This document shows, in pieces, positions 24,312 through 37,369 of a stretch of 64,000 nucleotides of DNA. Each line of letters begins with the position of its first letter. The first letter of the stretch is position 1. The DNA is from Tricholoma matsutake (taxonomy: Eukaryota > Basidiomycota > Agaricomycetes > Agaricales > Tricholomataceae), in contig AP026542.1 of the NCBI GenBank assembly GCA_026075535.2, forward strand, positions 8,122,001-8,186,000. Direction: 5' to 3'. The notes under the pieces are model-generated. The model did no database searches, was not told the origin of the DNA, and saw only the letters and a list, made by a program, of their open reading frames with translations. The translations under genes and the position numbers were made by a program.

Positions 24312-24865
24312 TTTGTAGAATATCAATCGTTAGCACCATTGCCTCACAATACCCCTCGGCAACCTAGCATTCATCAGAACTTTAGTCTTCTGACAATCTA
24401 AACTAACAGGCACGACGCGACGCACGTCTACATAATGATTTGCAAAGACCGTATCGCTGCTAAATCCCTGTCAAGAGATCAGCGCTCAGCGCTCAGCCGT
24501 GACCAAGTCACCAAAGTCCTTGGGCCTGTTCTGACTGTCCAGTAATTCGTTCGTCGATCTGAGTGCCCTCTCCCGCCGACAAGACATGAAATTTGTACAA
24601 AGTTGGCAGAAGTATAACTTCGTCTGCAAATTTGTTTTAAGTAAAACAAAGGGTATAGCATCCTGCCCTTATCTAGCAGCTCGATGGTTGGGAAGTTTCA
24701 AACTGTTTTCAAAGGACGTTCCCTTGGCGTCACGTACTGTAGACTATACATAGTGGCTAGACAACACGAAATAAAAGTGGTAACAATGTAGACAACAATA
24801 AATCCTCCGATAAATCAAGATCATCCCTCCTAATGGAGACCGATGGAAAAATGATGATACTACTG
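24312..24865. other. Convergent intergenic region, no gene seen
   Basis: These 554 bp lie between the convergent stops of the GH16 and RAD21 genes. No frame resembles a protein family. Confidence 0.55.
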
Positions 24866-27321
24866 TTACAGACCCATGACCGAACCGATCGATCTTGCTA
24901 CAGATGCACCGCGTACCGGACTTCCGACGTCAGACGGTGCAACCGATTCTCTATGGGATGGCGCCACAGAGCTGAAACGAGAGGGGGCAACGGACCCATG
25001 TCGTTGTTGCTCCCACAATTTATCTTTGGCGCGGATTTCGATGTTCTCAAAAGAAGCTTCTTGTGAAAGCTTGACACAATCGCGTGTTCCGAGGACAAGC
25101 AGCTCGAAGAAGAAAGATGCGGCGGCACGGCGTGATGCCTAAAATAATGAATATATAATCGAAGCGACAGGTAACAGAAACATGCCTTGTCGGACATCTT
25201 CCTGAAACTGAGCACCTTATCCATCTCTTCCTGACCAGCAACAGGCTGCAGCTCCTTCCTTATGATACCCAAAGCCTTGACCGTGTTCTTACTATACCCC
25301 TTGCCTTGATTGTCAGCTTCCCTTTCCGTACCTTGTGTCTGTGTCTGAGTAGAAGGCCGGACGTCAAACATTGCGATCGGGCACGAGGCATCAGCATAGG
25401 ACTCGTCGCCCTCTTCGATAACAGCACCATCGGGTGTAGGAGTGGACAGTCGACTTAACGCTGAGGGTGCAAGGGATTTAGAGCGTGCTCGATCTATATC
25501 CATGTCACCTCCCAAATCGAATTCGGGTAGTTCCAACTGATAATCGTCCAGTGTACCAGCCTGGTCACCGAAGTCTATGACGCCATCCGGACCAACGCTG
25601 TGCCGTCCGGGGATGTCGCTTCCAAGAGTGTGGCTTGGTGCGAGACTTCCTGCTCTTCGCCCTTGTTCGATATCATCTTCATCGACGGTTCCATCAAGTC
25701 GGGGTCGCTTATTGGGGCTTTTGTCTGGGGACGTTCCTCGTCGTTTAGGCGCGAGCCCACTTGTTAGAGGACGCAAGAAAAGCTCGGAGAGTTCGGGTGC
25801 TAAGCCTGGGGGCGCAGCGCAGAAGAAGGCACCATTGTTGGTCACTGTCGTAGGAAGGAAATGCGCTAGAGGATCGTCGCGAATGGCGAGCAAGCGCATA
25901 ACGACTGATGATCGTGGAAGGAATTGTTGATCAGTCAGAATGTTAGTGACATCCTTGGTCATCGGAGCGCCAAGCCCTCCACCACGTCCTCGGCCGACTT
26001 TGGCACCAGGACCATCTTGTAATTCAGTGACGGAATCAATAATCTGCTTTTTCTCCTTGATTTTGCGTTTGGTCTTCAAAACTTCCTGAGGCGCTTCAGC
26101 AGTAACGGGTTCATCGGCTGCAGGCGTTGCAGGAGGTTCGCTAAGCGGAGACGCTAGTAAGAAGATGAATGAGAATGATAGGAGTTGGGACATAAAAATA
26201 GATATTACAAGCCCGAGAAGAGCCTCCTGTATGGCCTGGGGTCTTCTCAACATTGTCCAACGGCATATCATCAAACCCAATACCCAAATCGCCCAAATCC
26301 ATACCGGCAAGTTCAGGGAAATCCATGTCTACATCACCACCAAATGGATGCTCGGAATCGCCTCGACTCTTGCTCCGGTTTGAGATAACATCCATGTCAA
26401 GATCCTTTCCATTCTGAGCAAGGAGGTGCGAGTTGATAGAATCCCGATGATATTGTGCATCACGACCAACGCCGACGCTTTCGTCAATGCTCATGTTATC
26501 ATCATGACCGTTAGGAGTACCGCCTCCATTTAGTTCGTCATCCAAATTGATACCAAGATCGACATCATGGAAGTCCTGAGACCCAATGCCGTTTGAGGGG
26601 CCCATATCGAAAGGATCATTCAGGTCGAACAGTTGAAAGTCATCAGCAGTGCGGAGAGTAATGTCATCGATGTGTGCTTGGTGATGACCATGGGGTTGTT
26701 GCGGGCGATCTTCAAAGCCCAGGTCCCTAAATAATGTTCATGGAGGTACAGATGGTGGAAACAGGAAACACTCACCAATTGACATCAGGCAAAAGAAGAT
26801 CCAGATCCAGTCCACCAGGTTGAAGAGTAATTGTGTTCTTGTTCACTGCGAGCTGGTCCTCCGTCATGTCGACAACGCCTGGACGAAATGCCTGTATGTG
26901 TAAGGCATGTAGTCAGATAACGGTAGGTAGACACTTCGTGAAATTGACCATCTTAATTTTCAACAGAGCTTCATTGCAATCATCCAAGAGGTACTTTGCT
27001 TTCCGACTGTATATACGGACAACACCAAGTAGAAGCTGACCACTTAGTCGAAGGGCCATGACTTCGATTTCCTGACCCATGATGGCGTCTGCCAGTACAA
27101 AATGAGTTTGGAATTACAAGATAAGGGAAACCTAGAAGTACAGACCAACAGATTGCTCAATATCTGTTTGGAGTGTCTGTGTTTTAGACAGCTTGCGCTC
27201 CATGTGGGCGGCGAGCCATACTTTGCCGAGAGGACCCCGCCGAGAAAGAATAGTTTCTGAATAGAACTGGAGATAATATGATGCTAGTTCTATGGCTGTT
27301 ACAGTAAAACGAACTTACCAT
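24866..27321 (-). CDS. RAD21: Cohesin kleisin subunit Rad21/Rec8 family, probably mitotic Rad21
   Basis: Seven exons on the minus strand (27319-27321, 27146-27266, 26949-27088, 26776-26891, 26209-26726, 25186-26153, 24866-25138) give 712 aa. Exon 1 is only the ATG. The N-terminal domain [16 protein letters not shown]...[10 protein letters not shown] binds Smc3. The acidic middle has separase-like and PKA-like sequence stretches but no site I would name. The C-terminal winged helix ([18 protein letters not shown]...) closes on Smc1. Repeats of SVAPS follow at the extreme C terminus. Intron 25139-25185 uses a GC donor. Length and acidic middle favour Rad21 over meiotic Rec8. It holds sister chromatids together inside the cohesin ring. 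Confidence 0.93.
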
Positions 27322-27394
27322 GATGAGAGGTATCGCGAGGGCAAACGCGACGTCGCGACTGTGGCAGAACGGAACAAGGTCGACGAAACATTAG

Positions 27395-27406
27395 CACGTG
27401 CACGTG
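27395..27406. promoter_or_regulatory. Doubled CACGTG E-box in divergent RAD21/PPR promoter
   Basis: Two CACGTG palindromes are directly abutted (CACGTGCACGTG) in the 155 bp between the start codons at 27321 and 27477. This is a strong candidate for a bHLH homodimer array controlling both genes. Confidence 0.45.
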
Positions 27407-27476
27407 TGGTTAATATTGACATCTATTTGTCTACACCTTGGCACACAAGGTAGTGATTACATAATTTCGGACGGTT

Positions 27477-29388
27477 ATGTTGTCCACCTCTTGTCTAAAA
27501 CGCGCCCTCTGCGTTAATCTTCCAAAGCAATACGAGGCGTCTCTCTTTTCATCTCGCAAGTCTTGTTCTACCTGTCCAGCTTCACAAAATTTAGTCATAT
27601 TCACATAGCGAATAGACATCGACGGTACTCCTCGTCCACCCAACGTTATGCAGATACATCTTCTCTACGTTTTCAGCCCAAAGGCGAACCTGATGTCGCG
27701 TTCCAAAAGAACATGAATCGAACAACACGAGCGAGGCTTGCAATGCAAATGATGGACGCTGCGGATAGAGGAAGATACATTTCGTGCCTAGAAATCGCTG
27801 CAAAGATGAAAAAAGAGGGTGTAAGTCCCGACTATTCCACATACAGTGCCCTCATTCGGGCCGCGGCTCGTGAATCTGCCTGGCTAGATGCTTGGGCTAT
27901 TTTTGATGATATGTTGTTGCTTGGATTCAAACCTACAACTGCCATATTCAACCATCTACTTCATGTGTGTGACACGTCCTTTGCTGTTCCTCTTGCACTT
28001 ATGTTTCAAAAGGCCCAGCGGCACCGTTCTTCACTATCTCTGTGGCCGGTTATCCGCAAGATGAACGAAATGAATATAGCTCCCAACTCAAGCACCTTCT
28101 CCTACATCATTCATCGCTACACCTCTGACAACAATCTAGAGGTAGCCTTGCAATATCTTTATGCGATGAAGGCCCACAAACTGGTACCAGAACTTCCTGC
28201 TATAGAAGCTGTTGTAACCCTTGCAGCGCACCGTGGCTATCCCCGGTTAGCCATTGACCTAGCCACCTGGTTCGAGGATTCTTCCATCCGTAGGCTCGAC
28301 CACGCAGTTTGGATGAGTTGCTTGAGGTCATCGACTGACAGCCTATATGTGAGTCTTCGATGTGAAACTATCTTTCTCTTCCGTTCCAATGACTATATGT
28401 TTGGAAGGTCGATGGCGTACTTCACTGTTGGAAAATCGCTGTTCAAGATCTTAACCTCACCCCAGATGAAGGTCTATGCGTATTGGTTCTCCATACTGCC
28501 GGCCGTCACGGTCTTCCCGACTTGGCTACGGATGTCCTTCGAGTTCTTAAACTCATAGGAGTATCATGGGAGGAACATCATTTTGCTCCGCTGATAGAAG
28601 CATTCTGTCGTGCGGATCAGATCAAGGAGGCTTTACAGACCTTGGAAATCATGCAAACGAAACAAATCGAGCCCATAACTGAAACTGCATACCCGTTGTT
28701 GGAGATCGTCCGAAGGGATACGGATGCCGTGGACGTCGTCTGGGCCATCATCGACGAGCTTCACAAGCAGGGGAAACGCATTCATATTAGCGTAATTAAT
28801 GTTCTCATCCAGGCTTCGGTAGCGCTCGGCGATCTTCAACGTGCAGTTGGAGCTTATAAAAGTCTTGTCGAATACGGGTTGACACCAGGCCTTACCACCT
28901 TCAATCTTCTTTTCCAAGGATGTGTGGTGGCAAGCCACCGGGAATTGGGAGGTCTACTCCTAGCAGACATGAAGGAAGCGAAGATCACACCAGACGAGGA
29001 GACTTACCAACAGTTCATCTCCTTGTGTCTGACACAAGACGACTACGAAGACGCCTTCTTTTATCTAGAGGAAATGAAGGCTGCTGGCCACATCCCGTCG
29101 TCGTCTGTGTACGTCTCTATCATCAGAAAATGCCTTTCTGCTGGCGATTCGCGCTACACGGTTGCAGAGGAGGAGATGCGGCAGACTGGTTACTTGATGC
29201 CATCGGACTTGAAGCGTGAGATGCAAGATGCTGTATATCAAGCAGAGAAACCGCGTAACGATCCCTCGCCACCTGTGGAAGGTGAGGCAGTAGGTATTGA
29301 TGGGGCAGCACAGAGATTTATAGAGACAGGTGGCCTCGCTGGCTCGGAGGAACTAGCTAAAGCACCAGGCACATATGCCCAAGGATAA
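27477..29388 (+). CDS. Mitochondrial pentatricopeptide repeat (PPR) protein
   Basis: Three exons (27477-27559, 27616-28348, 28408-29388) give 598 aa. The spliced N terminus is Arg/Ser/Lys-rich with almost no acid (MLSTSCLKRALCVNLPKQYE...), followed by RRYSSSTQR, a classical matrix-targeting sequence. At least eight ~35-residue helical repeats follow, with the PPR signature (GVSPDYSTYSALIRAAARES; GFKPTTAIFNHLLHVC; GLTPGLTTFNLLFQGC; ITPDEETYQQFISLC). PPR proteins bind RNA in organelles for stability, processing or translation. The specific transcript cannot be read from sequence. Acceptor 27615 is required to keep frame into the repeats. Confidence 0.9.
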
Positions 29389-29630
29389 ATACTGTTGATA
29401 TGCTAATCATATTCACGCCTTCGTTCTGTCGTTAGCTATGGGGACAGTTTGCAATCATCACTTCGGTTGAGGGACAGCCAGAATCCAGCGGAAGGATTCC
29501 GCTAGAATAAGAAGGCAATCATTTTTATGAGACAAATCGCCAATGAATACATAAGCGCTTCTAACTTACTTTGGTATCGTAAAGTAGTGGCGCGTATACT
29601 GTCAGTGTAACCATTTTGCACGTTGCTTCA

Positions 29631-31845
29631 ATGTCATCTAATGCAAGTTCGTCAAAACTAGGTATGTCTAAACATCTTGTCCTTTTCTTAGTGTATTCAT
29701 GTACTTCAACCCATGTGCAGTAACATGGTGAGTGTTCTTTACCACCACGTAAAAAACTCAGTGGCTGGATCAGTACTTCCACCAGTCCAATATGCTCAAA
29801 AGAAGTTTCTGCGGGGGTAATCAACGAGCATATCGATAATTCCTGCTCGACGCGTGTAGGATCATCTTCTCAGCTATCATCTAAAAGCTCGACTGCACAT
29901 ATCCGTCCGAAGAATACCGGTCCTTCTCCCAAACCAGTAGCGCCAATCTTCAAGTTGAATGCAGGCCATAAAGGGATAGAACCTCTATCACAATCCCCGG
30001 CGCCCTTCGGGAAGAAACGGTCTGCCGAAGCAGAAGACTTCACGCAGACAAAGGCTCCCAAGCGCAACAAGATGACGAATCTAGATTCAGCCGCACCTCT
30101 TGCAGAAAGACTTCGCCCGACTACGCTGTCGGAATTTGTTGGACAGCGTCACTTGACTGGCCTCGACTCTGCGCTCATGAGCATGCTAGTGAGCGGCTCA
30201 GCTGGATCCATGATATTCTGGGGTCCTCCAGGGTGAGCTCATGACGATACCTAACAACTCATATTATTACACGAGATTCTTGATAGGTGCGGAAAGACGA
30301 CATTGGCCAGGCTGATAGCCAGGCAGACTGGCGCTATTTTGAAGGAGCTTAGCGCGACAGATGTCGGGGTACATGATGTTCGAGCAGTGCTGGAAGAGGC
30401 AAAAAATCTGCTTGTCCTGACAGGGAGGTGCGCAGATGGCCACCATCGCGTTATTCTATTGACTCCTCTTGACAGACAAACCATTTTATTTCTCGATGAA
30501 ATTCATCGGTTCAACAAAGGACAACAGGTACGATTCGTTTTTGTCATGTCTTCTGTTATCTATGATCCCCTCTATATTCAGGATATATTGCTACCTTATG
30601 TTGAGCAAGGACACATTCAAGTCAGCGCAGCCTTATTCACTTGTAAGAGGTGGCTAACATCTTTGACCAGCTCGTGGGTGCTACCACAGAGAATCCATCC
30701 TTCAGGTTGACCGGCGCCCTGCTTAGTCGTTGTCGGTCAGTGATTCTGTCCTGAACTTCCTTTAGTCACTCACCTGTCTTGACAGAGTATTTGTTCTGGA
30801 GCGACTCACAGATGATGAAATGAAGACAGTTATGCTCAACGCTCTGAAACGCGTTGTGAAATCTGCAAATGAAGAGTCCTTGTCGCCTTCGGCGCGTGCT
30901 CAAGCAAGCACTCCAACTTCAACACCTGGCACATCACAATCATCTATCATATCAGAAGAGCTTCCTTATCCCTCCGTTCCACAGCTGACGCCAAAAATCT
31001 TGCAAAGCACCATATCCCTAGCAATGGGTGATGCAAGAACTGCAATCTCTCTCTTGGACCTGGTCATCAAATCGCCCTCCGATAGCAAAGAAGGTGTTCT
31101 GCTAGATTCAATACGACGGTGTGCGTCTGCTTCTTATGACCGCAGCGGTGACAGCCACTATGATATGATCTCCGCGCTGCATAAAAGTGTCAGAGGGAGT
31201 CAAGGAAGCGCAGCGATGTATTGGCTAGCGAGGATGCTGACCGCAGGAGAGGATCCTTTGTATATCGCCCGGCGAATGATCGTCTGTGCAAGCGAAGACA
31301 TTGGGTTAGCAGACAGTCAAGCACTTCCCTTGGTATATTATTACATATATTTGAGCATTGCTTTCTAACTGAGTTAATGCCTAGGCTGTGGCCACACTGC
31401 AAGCTTGTCAGATTATTGGTATGCCTGAATGTCGTATCAATCTAGCCCATATAGTTGCATATCTTTCTGAGGCACCGAAGTCGATACGGGCATATGAGGC
31501 GTATCAACATGCTGAAGCTGCTGCAAAGCTAGACTTGACACTCCCAGTGCCACTCCAGATGAGGAACGCTCCCACGGGCCTGATGAAGCAACTGGGTTAT
31601 GGTAAAGAGTATCGGTATAATCCAAAATATGCGTAAGCAGGATGTCAGTTGGAGGGAGATATTTTTAGACTGATATGTCGACTGATAGGCATCCGATTCA
31701 CAATACGTATCTCCCTTTACAATTCGAAGGGGAGAAGTTTTTATTGGAAAGTGGTGACGAATCAGGAAAAATTTGGGATGAGGAAGCATTGAGACATTGG
31801 GAACATGAAGTGAACAGGGGCAAGGAGTGGGAGGGACGTAAGTAA
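29631..31845 (+). CDS. MGS1: AAA+ ATPase Mgs1/WRNIP1 with UBZ finger
   Basis: Ten exons (29631-29661, 29721-29727, 29786-30232, 30287-30427, 30476-30527, 30582-30620, 30671-30735, 30786-31332, 31385-31632, 31689-31845) give 577 aa. The N terminus carries a UBZ4 zinc finger ([21 protein letters not shown]). It is legible only if a 7-nt exon is spliced in, which supplies part of the first Cys codon. The AAA+ core follows: GPPGCGKTTL (Walker A), [10 protein letters not shown] (Walker B), GATTENPSF (sensor 1). The C-terminal MgsA-type region includes EDIGLAD and MPECRINLA. Mgs1/WRNIP1 acts at stalled replication forks, binds ubiquitinated PCNA and modulates DNA polymerase delta. Confidence 0.95.
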
Positions 31846-32630
31846 TGGACAACGAAGACGACGATGGGGGGCATAGCAGGGACTAGGGCAGGGACCACGA
31901 AAACAGGACCCACCACCCAGCCACCTCGAATATGATAGATACGACACTGTCTCTCTCGTGCCTGACAATCACACACAGAAATCGGCCACACTCACACTGC
32001 AGCCATCACACTCACAAACACTGGGCCACACTCATTCCGAGTCCACCACACTCATCTTCGGACGAGTCAACTGCCCTTGAACTTGCCCGCTGTGTAAGCG
32101 CGATGCTTCAAAGTGGAAAGCAAAGATCGCTCGGAGCATGCCCCATTAGTCCCGAGAATGGGAGGAGGGTGGGTGAAAAAATAGACAGACGACATCTGTC
32201 AAAGTGAAGAAGAAACGGAGAACGTGTTTCTTCTTCTTGCCCTTCTTAACCTTCATCGCGCACAGACCTCTAATGACGCTAGACGTCGAAACACCGCGTG
32301 CACGTTGGAGAGGTGTCAAAGTCACATTGTGCTTACAAAGCCTGGACACAACTCCTTCGGCCTCGCAAGCTCGCCTAGCCTATTGTTGAACGTTGAGTCA
32401 CCAACCTCAGTTTGCTCGGCTCCCAGCGCTCAGCAGCTAAAATGCTCTTTGAAAAGGCATAGAGATCATGTTATTACTGTACTACTCACATGCAACACAA
32501 CATAGCAATAGAGACAGAGCTACATCTAAGGGAGATGAAAGTTGTTATACAGTGCCCGGCAATTGCCGTGGCTAATAACGTTATTAGACGATTAACTAGT
32601 CACATTGCGAGTACCAATGAAGCTTGTATC
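31846..32630. other. Intergenic region, no gene seen
   Basis: This 785 bp gap holds a CACACTC-rich stretch near 31970-32055 (several direct copies) and the promoter of the following membrane protein gene. No conserved frame is visible on either strand. Confidence 0.5.
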
Positions 32631-35600
32631 ATGGCTCCTTCGTCCACAACCAGTTCTCACTTCCAATCCTCATCAAACACTCCAGTCGGTTCCCCAGATT
32701 CCCTTTCATATATCTTACCTTCTCGTCCCCCCAGAAATGAAGACGCAACACTAGCCTCTAGACCACCCCCTGCCGGCCGCAGCATATCTAACCCCTCGAT
32801 TCCTCGCAGGAGAGCCTCGGCAGACCAACATACCTCCTCTAGTTTGATGGGCATACGCCAAGACAATCCCAAATCGGAACACCAGTGGACCTTATTCGGT
32901 CAGCTTATGGAGAATGAAGGTCAATTGCCCAGCCCTCGATCTCTGAAAGTTGCAACGAGCAGGAAGAGACTAAGCACGCCTCGAAGGAGCGAGCACGAAG
33001 GAAACTTTGCTTCCTGGTCAGATCCAACTACAGCCTGGAAGACCAACGGTGATCCGTTCCTGGACGTCCAGTCTGTCGCTGAAGAAAACGAACAAGCGGA
33101 ATTCTCGGACGACACGGCACGGCTTCCTCGTCGGACTCTCTCACCGCACAACCTACCTTTTGCGGAGGACGGGAGTAATTATGACTCTGATTCGGGTTCA
33201 GATACAAGTGACGGTCCGCACTCCCCCATCTCTCCTGAAGCATCAGAACAAAAAGCATCAGAGCCTCTGATAAATCGCATCCCACCTATCCCTCTTCTGT
33301 ACCGCAATGTTCTCAAATGTTCTATAGCCTATTTCATTGCTTCGCTTTTCACCTTTTCACCTTACTTGTCAAGCTTCATCAGTGATCTAACCTCTCGTGA
33401 CCCTGGGCCACATACTCCCTTGCCAAGTGGCTATATGGTGGCAACTATGTGAGTCTTTCAGTTGGACGTCTCTCTTGGTTAAAACCTAATACTCCACAGT
33501 GCTGTATACTTCAACCCAGCCAAGACAAATGGAGGAATGATCGAAGCAGATGTCTTCTGTCTCGTCGGCCTTCTCTACTCTGCCTTTGTCTGCCTCTCGT
33601 CCATGTCGTTATTCTGGTGGCTCGAGTTGCAACCTGGCTGGGAGTGGCTTGGCGACCTTGTTGCTATCGTGTGGATTGGTGTTAGTATGAGCGGGGTGGC
33701 CTGGGCCAAAGTCTGGATGGTATGTGTGGTTATTGTAGTATGAATAATAAGACTTATTACTATTGTGTCAGGCGAGTCCGTCTTTCAACACTGGTAAAGT
33801 TCTATCCTGCGAACCTTTCATCAGCGTTCTACTTATCATATTTGCAGCGTGCAGTATGACAGCAATTATAATCTTTGTAGTGTGCGTGATCTCACCCCTC
33901 CCTTTTCTCCTCTCGGTGTTCCTTCTGTTGACCGTGCTCCCCAGTCTTGTTAAAGAAGGGGGTTCGATCACCCTTCTTCACGTATCTACGATTGTTCTGT
34001 GCGGCTCTCTCATATCCAACCTAGTCTGCTATGTTATCTGGCCCCAGTCGGCGCTCTCCAATTTACAAAGAGATATGACCAAGTCCCTGGATTCCTTTTC
34101 CACCGTTTTGTCAATGCTTACTAGAACCTTTCTGCTCGAAGGAGAGGTACACAAAAGGCATCATCTTGAAAAGATGCAGCAGGCAGTGGAGAACCATCAG
34201 AGCAGCTTCACAAGTCTCAAGAAGAGTCTAAGCGAGGCGAGGACCGAGTGGATCTATCGAGGGGGTGAAGTCAACCCCAGTGGCGAAAACACTGGTAAGC
34301 AGGCCTACGGAGACGCTGTGGACAGTCTGAATCGGCTAGGACAACATCTTAACGGTCTGAGAAGCGGGACGAGGCTACAGTACGATTTGACCAAGGCAGG
34401 GGTAGTCAAAGTGAAGAATCGGAAACGGGGGAAGAAATCGAACTTACCTGCTGCTTTCGACGTTCCGGCAGAGGACGACGAAGAGAAGGCAATGTTGAAA
34501 GCTGCCGCAGTCATGTTTGGGGATCTAGTGACCGACCTGGGTCCGCCCCTCAAAGCTTTATCAGTGGGTTCTGGAGCTCGTGTCAGTTATTTGCTCACTC
34601 ACGTCACATCTTCTTATCGACAGACCGCATGTACTTCGGCTTTAACCCATCTCCGGGTAGCCTTTGAACAATCCCAATCACAGAAAAAAAAGAAAGGCAT
34701 GTTTCAGCCCGGCGAGTTCATCGAGCTTGTCGATGGGATCGAGAGGGCATTGGTGCGGTTCGAAAGCACATCAAACCACGCTGTTTTGCGCTTGTACAGG
34801 AAGAGCGAAATTCTTATATATTCTCGGCCGCAGTCTGTTGCGAGCGAAACACTCTCTGTCCGGGGAGATGACTTGGATAATTCACTCCTCATGGGAGGAG
34901 ATAACGAACATGTATTTCTGGTGTATTTGTAAGTAGGGTTGTTGTTTTTGAGATGATTTACTAACGCCGCCTAAGCTTCATTTTCACACTGCAAGAGTTT
35001 TCCATGGAGATGATTTCGCTCATCGATGCCATAGGCAGGATATACAATTATGAACAGGCAAGAGTGAACCAGGAAGCTTGGTGGAGACGCCTGCTTGGAG
35101 CCATAAGGCGTGGAGTCCACAGGTGCATGATGTGGTGCCGGTTTCGTAGTTCAACCAGTACGACCTCGAAGAAGCATCCAAGTTTGAAAAGGAGCCTATG
35201 TATGTATTTCCACTCTTGCAGCATAAGTTTCACCCAAACTCTGCATTATAGCCGCGTATATTATTCCAGACCATCGACGGCCAGTTGCGTCGTTTCCTAA
35301 AGTCCGACCCCATGCCCCCAATACAATCCAGACACCGCCGAGAAACAAGCTTCCATTAGTGGGACGCATCAAACAGACTCTATGGGAAGTTGGAAAAAGA
35401 TTGGCGGAGCGTGACACCAAGTATGCATTTAAGGCAGGCATGGCGACTGCCATGTTGGCGGCTCCTGCTTTCTTTGATGCTACCAGGCCCATATTTGTCG
35501 AGAACTGGGGTGACTGGGCGCTGGTTTCGGTTAGTCATCCTTTCATTCCAGTCGTTCCATGCTGATGCCATATTGATGGCATAGTTTTTTATTGTCATTT

Positions 35601-37169
35601 CCCCGACCATAGGAGCGGTAAGCCATTGACATACTGATATAAGTTGATCGTTATCTGAATTCTCAACAGACAAACTATTTGAGTCTCCAACGTGTTCTTG
35701 GTACCTTGTGAGTATTGAACACTTCCAATTCTGCCTAGCGAAGGATTGACGCTAGGACTCAAGATTCGGTGCAGCCGTCGCCGCTGGAATATTCTCCCTA
35801 TGCCCTGATGCCCCAGTTTTGCTTTCTGTCTTTGGTTTCTTTTTTTCGCTGCCTTGTTTCTATTACGGCCTGTCCAATCCACAGTACCTCGCTGCATCAC
35901 GTTTTGTACTGCTCACATACAACCTCAGTTGTTTGTACAGGTAAGTGATGTCTTGACATCTGATCACTTACCCAATTAATTGTGCATGTCTGAATGTTAG
36001 CTATAACCTGCGCCAGAAAGACATTTCCGTACTCGACATTGCGCTGCATCGTGCGATTGCTGTTATCGTTGGGGTTATCTGGGCAGCCTTTGTCTCACGG
36101 TTTTGGTGGCCTGCTGAAGCTCGCCGAGAACTCGGCAAGGCTCTTAGCGAGTTAAGCCTGCAACGTAGCCTCCAGGAAGGAAGCTGACCCTGCTTTACAG
36201 ATTTTGCTTGAATATGGGGTGGTTGTACACGCGTTTGGTTGCCTCAAATTCCTTTGCACCGGAATATCATGCGGCGGATGGCAATGAGGACGCGGCCAAT
36301 GCAGATTTAGACGAAGTGGCCCTTCTACATGTGCATTCACAACGCACCCGACTGAATAACTCGGTAAAAGAGTTCATGGCAATGTTCGCTTTTTCAATTA
36401 CTGCTTTTTGCGACCAGTTAGTTGATGGTGCTTCTGAAGGGAGTTACATCTGCAAATTAAGTTGATTGAACTTCAAGGGTTGCTTGCTCAGACGCAGCAT
36501 GAACCTCGTCTCAAAGGACCTTTCCCTGTCACGCTGTATCGTGGCGTTTTGACAAGCTTGCAGACTATCCTGGACAAGCTTCACAGCATGCGCTGTGTCA
36601 CGACGAGAGAGGAGTGGTGAGTCGTTTTTCTACATGATGAAGCTATTATATGTTGAAACCCGTACAGGTATACGGCAAGTGGCAGACTCTCATTACATCC
36701 TCACTGATTCCTGACTCCCTGGTGATCATAGAGCGTGCGGCAGGATTTCATCATCCCCGTCAATAAGGAGCGGCACGAGATGGTTGGAAATATCATTCTT
36801 AGCCTCTCCATTCTTTCCTCTGCCTTTAGACTCAAGGCTCCACTTCCGCCGTACCTTCCCCCAGTAGAGAAGGCAAGACAACGATTAGTATGTCACTGAT
36901 GCTTTCTCCTATCATATCGGATCTCAATCTTTGCAAAGGTTGACGCCATTCGTAAACTTGACGTCGTTAAAAATCGTGACGTCAAAGGTTCAAGACAACT
37001 CCTCTTCTTTGCTTATGCGCTCACGATGAAGGGTGTGACTGAGGAATTGGAGTCCTTGGGACGTACGTTGCAGACAGCATTTGGAGTGATCGGACAAACG
37101 CCTGAAGAGTTCGAGGCTTTATTCATGAATCCTGAGGAGAGCAGAAAAAGGATTGATTATGCTGCGTAA
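32631..37169 (+). CDS. Large FUSC/BRE4-like multi-pass membrane protein
   Basis: Fifteen exons (32631-33448, 33500-33719, 33772-33793, 33848-34928, 34976-35199, 35252-35529, 35585-35617, 35670-35707, 35764-35940, 36001-36150, 36201-36383, 36440-36616, 36668-36674, 36732-36887, 36939-37169) give 1264 aa with closed phases. A ~250-residue disordered N terminus precedes a first membrane block (LYRNVLKCSIAYFIASLFTF; MVATIAVYFNPAKTNGGMIE; SMTAIIIFVVCVISPLPFLL). A long soluble loop follows, then a second FUSC-type block (YAFKAGMATAMLAAPAFFDA; LQRVLGTLFGAAVAAG) and a helical C-terminal domain. Related fungal proteins (BRE4, DUF2421) are tied to brefeldin A sensitivity and small-molecule transport; exact substrate unknown. 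Exon 13 is 7 nt and intron 36675-36731 uses a GC donor. Confidence 0.88.
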
Positions 37170-37300
37170 GCGAGGACACACCAGCTCTGACCAGATATGT
37201 ATACGTGCCTTGTACTTTGGTAGCTCGCATAGTTTAGGAGCTTATATTCCGAGACTCGGACTGTTTTATGTAGTAATTGGCAACATTCTGAGAACCCGAT

Positions 37301-37324
37301 AGACTCGTAACCACTCCCTCGTGT
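37301..37324. repeat. Outlying copy of the 49.5 kb hairpin repeat head
   Basis: The stretch AGACTCGTAACCACTCCCTC, 132 bp after the FUSC stop codon, matches the head of the paired units at 49541 and 49606. It is therefore a dispersed repeat. Confidence 0.5.
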
Positions 37325-37369
37325 AACTATATCGCCCTGCTTAGGGTGCAAGTCACCCAGACTTCCCCT

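Noticed and set aside
29561..29824. 87-codon minus-strand frame
   Set aside because: It is antisense to the first three exons of the well-supported MGS1 model.
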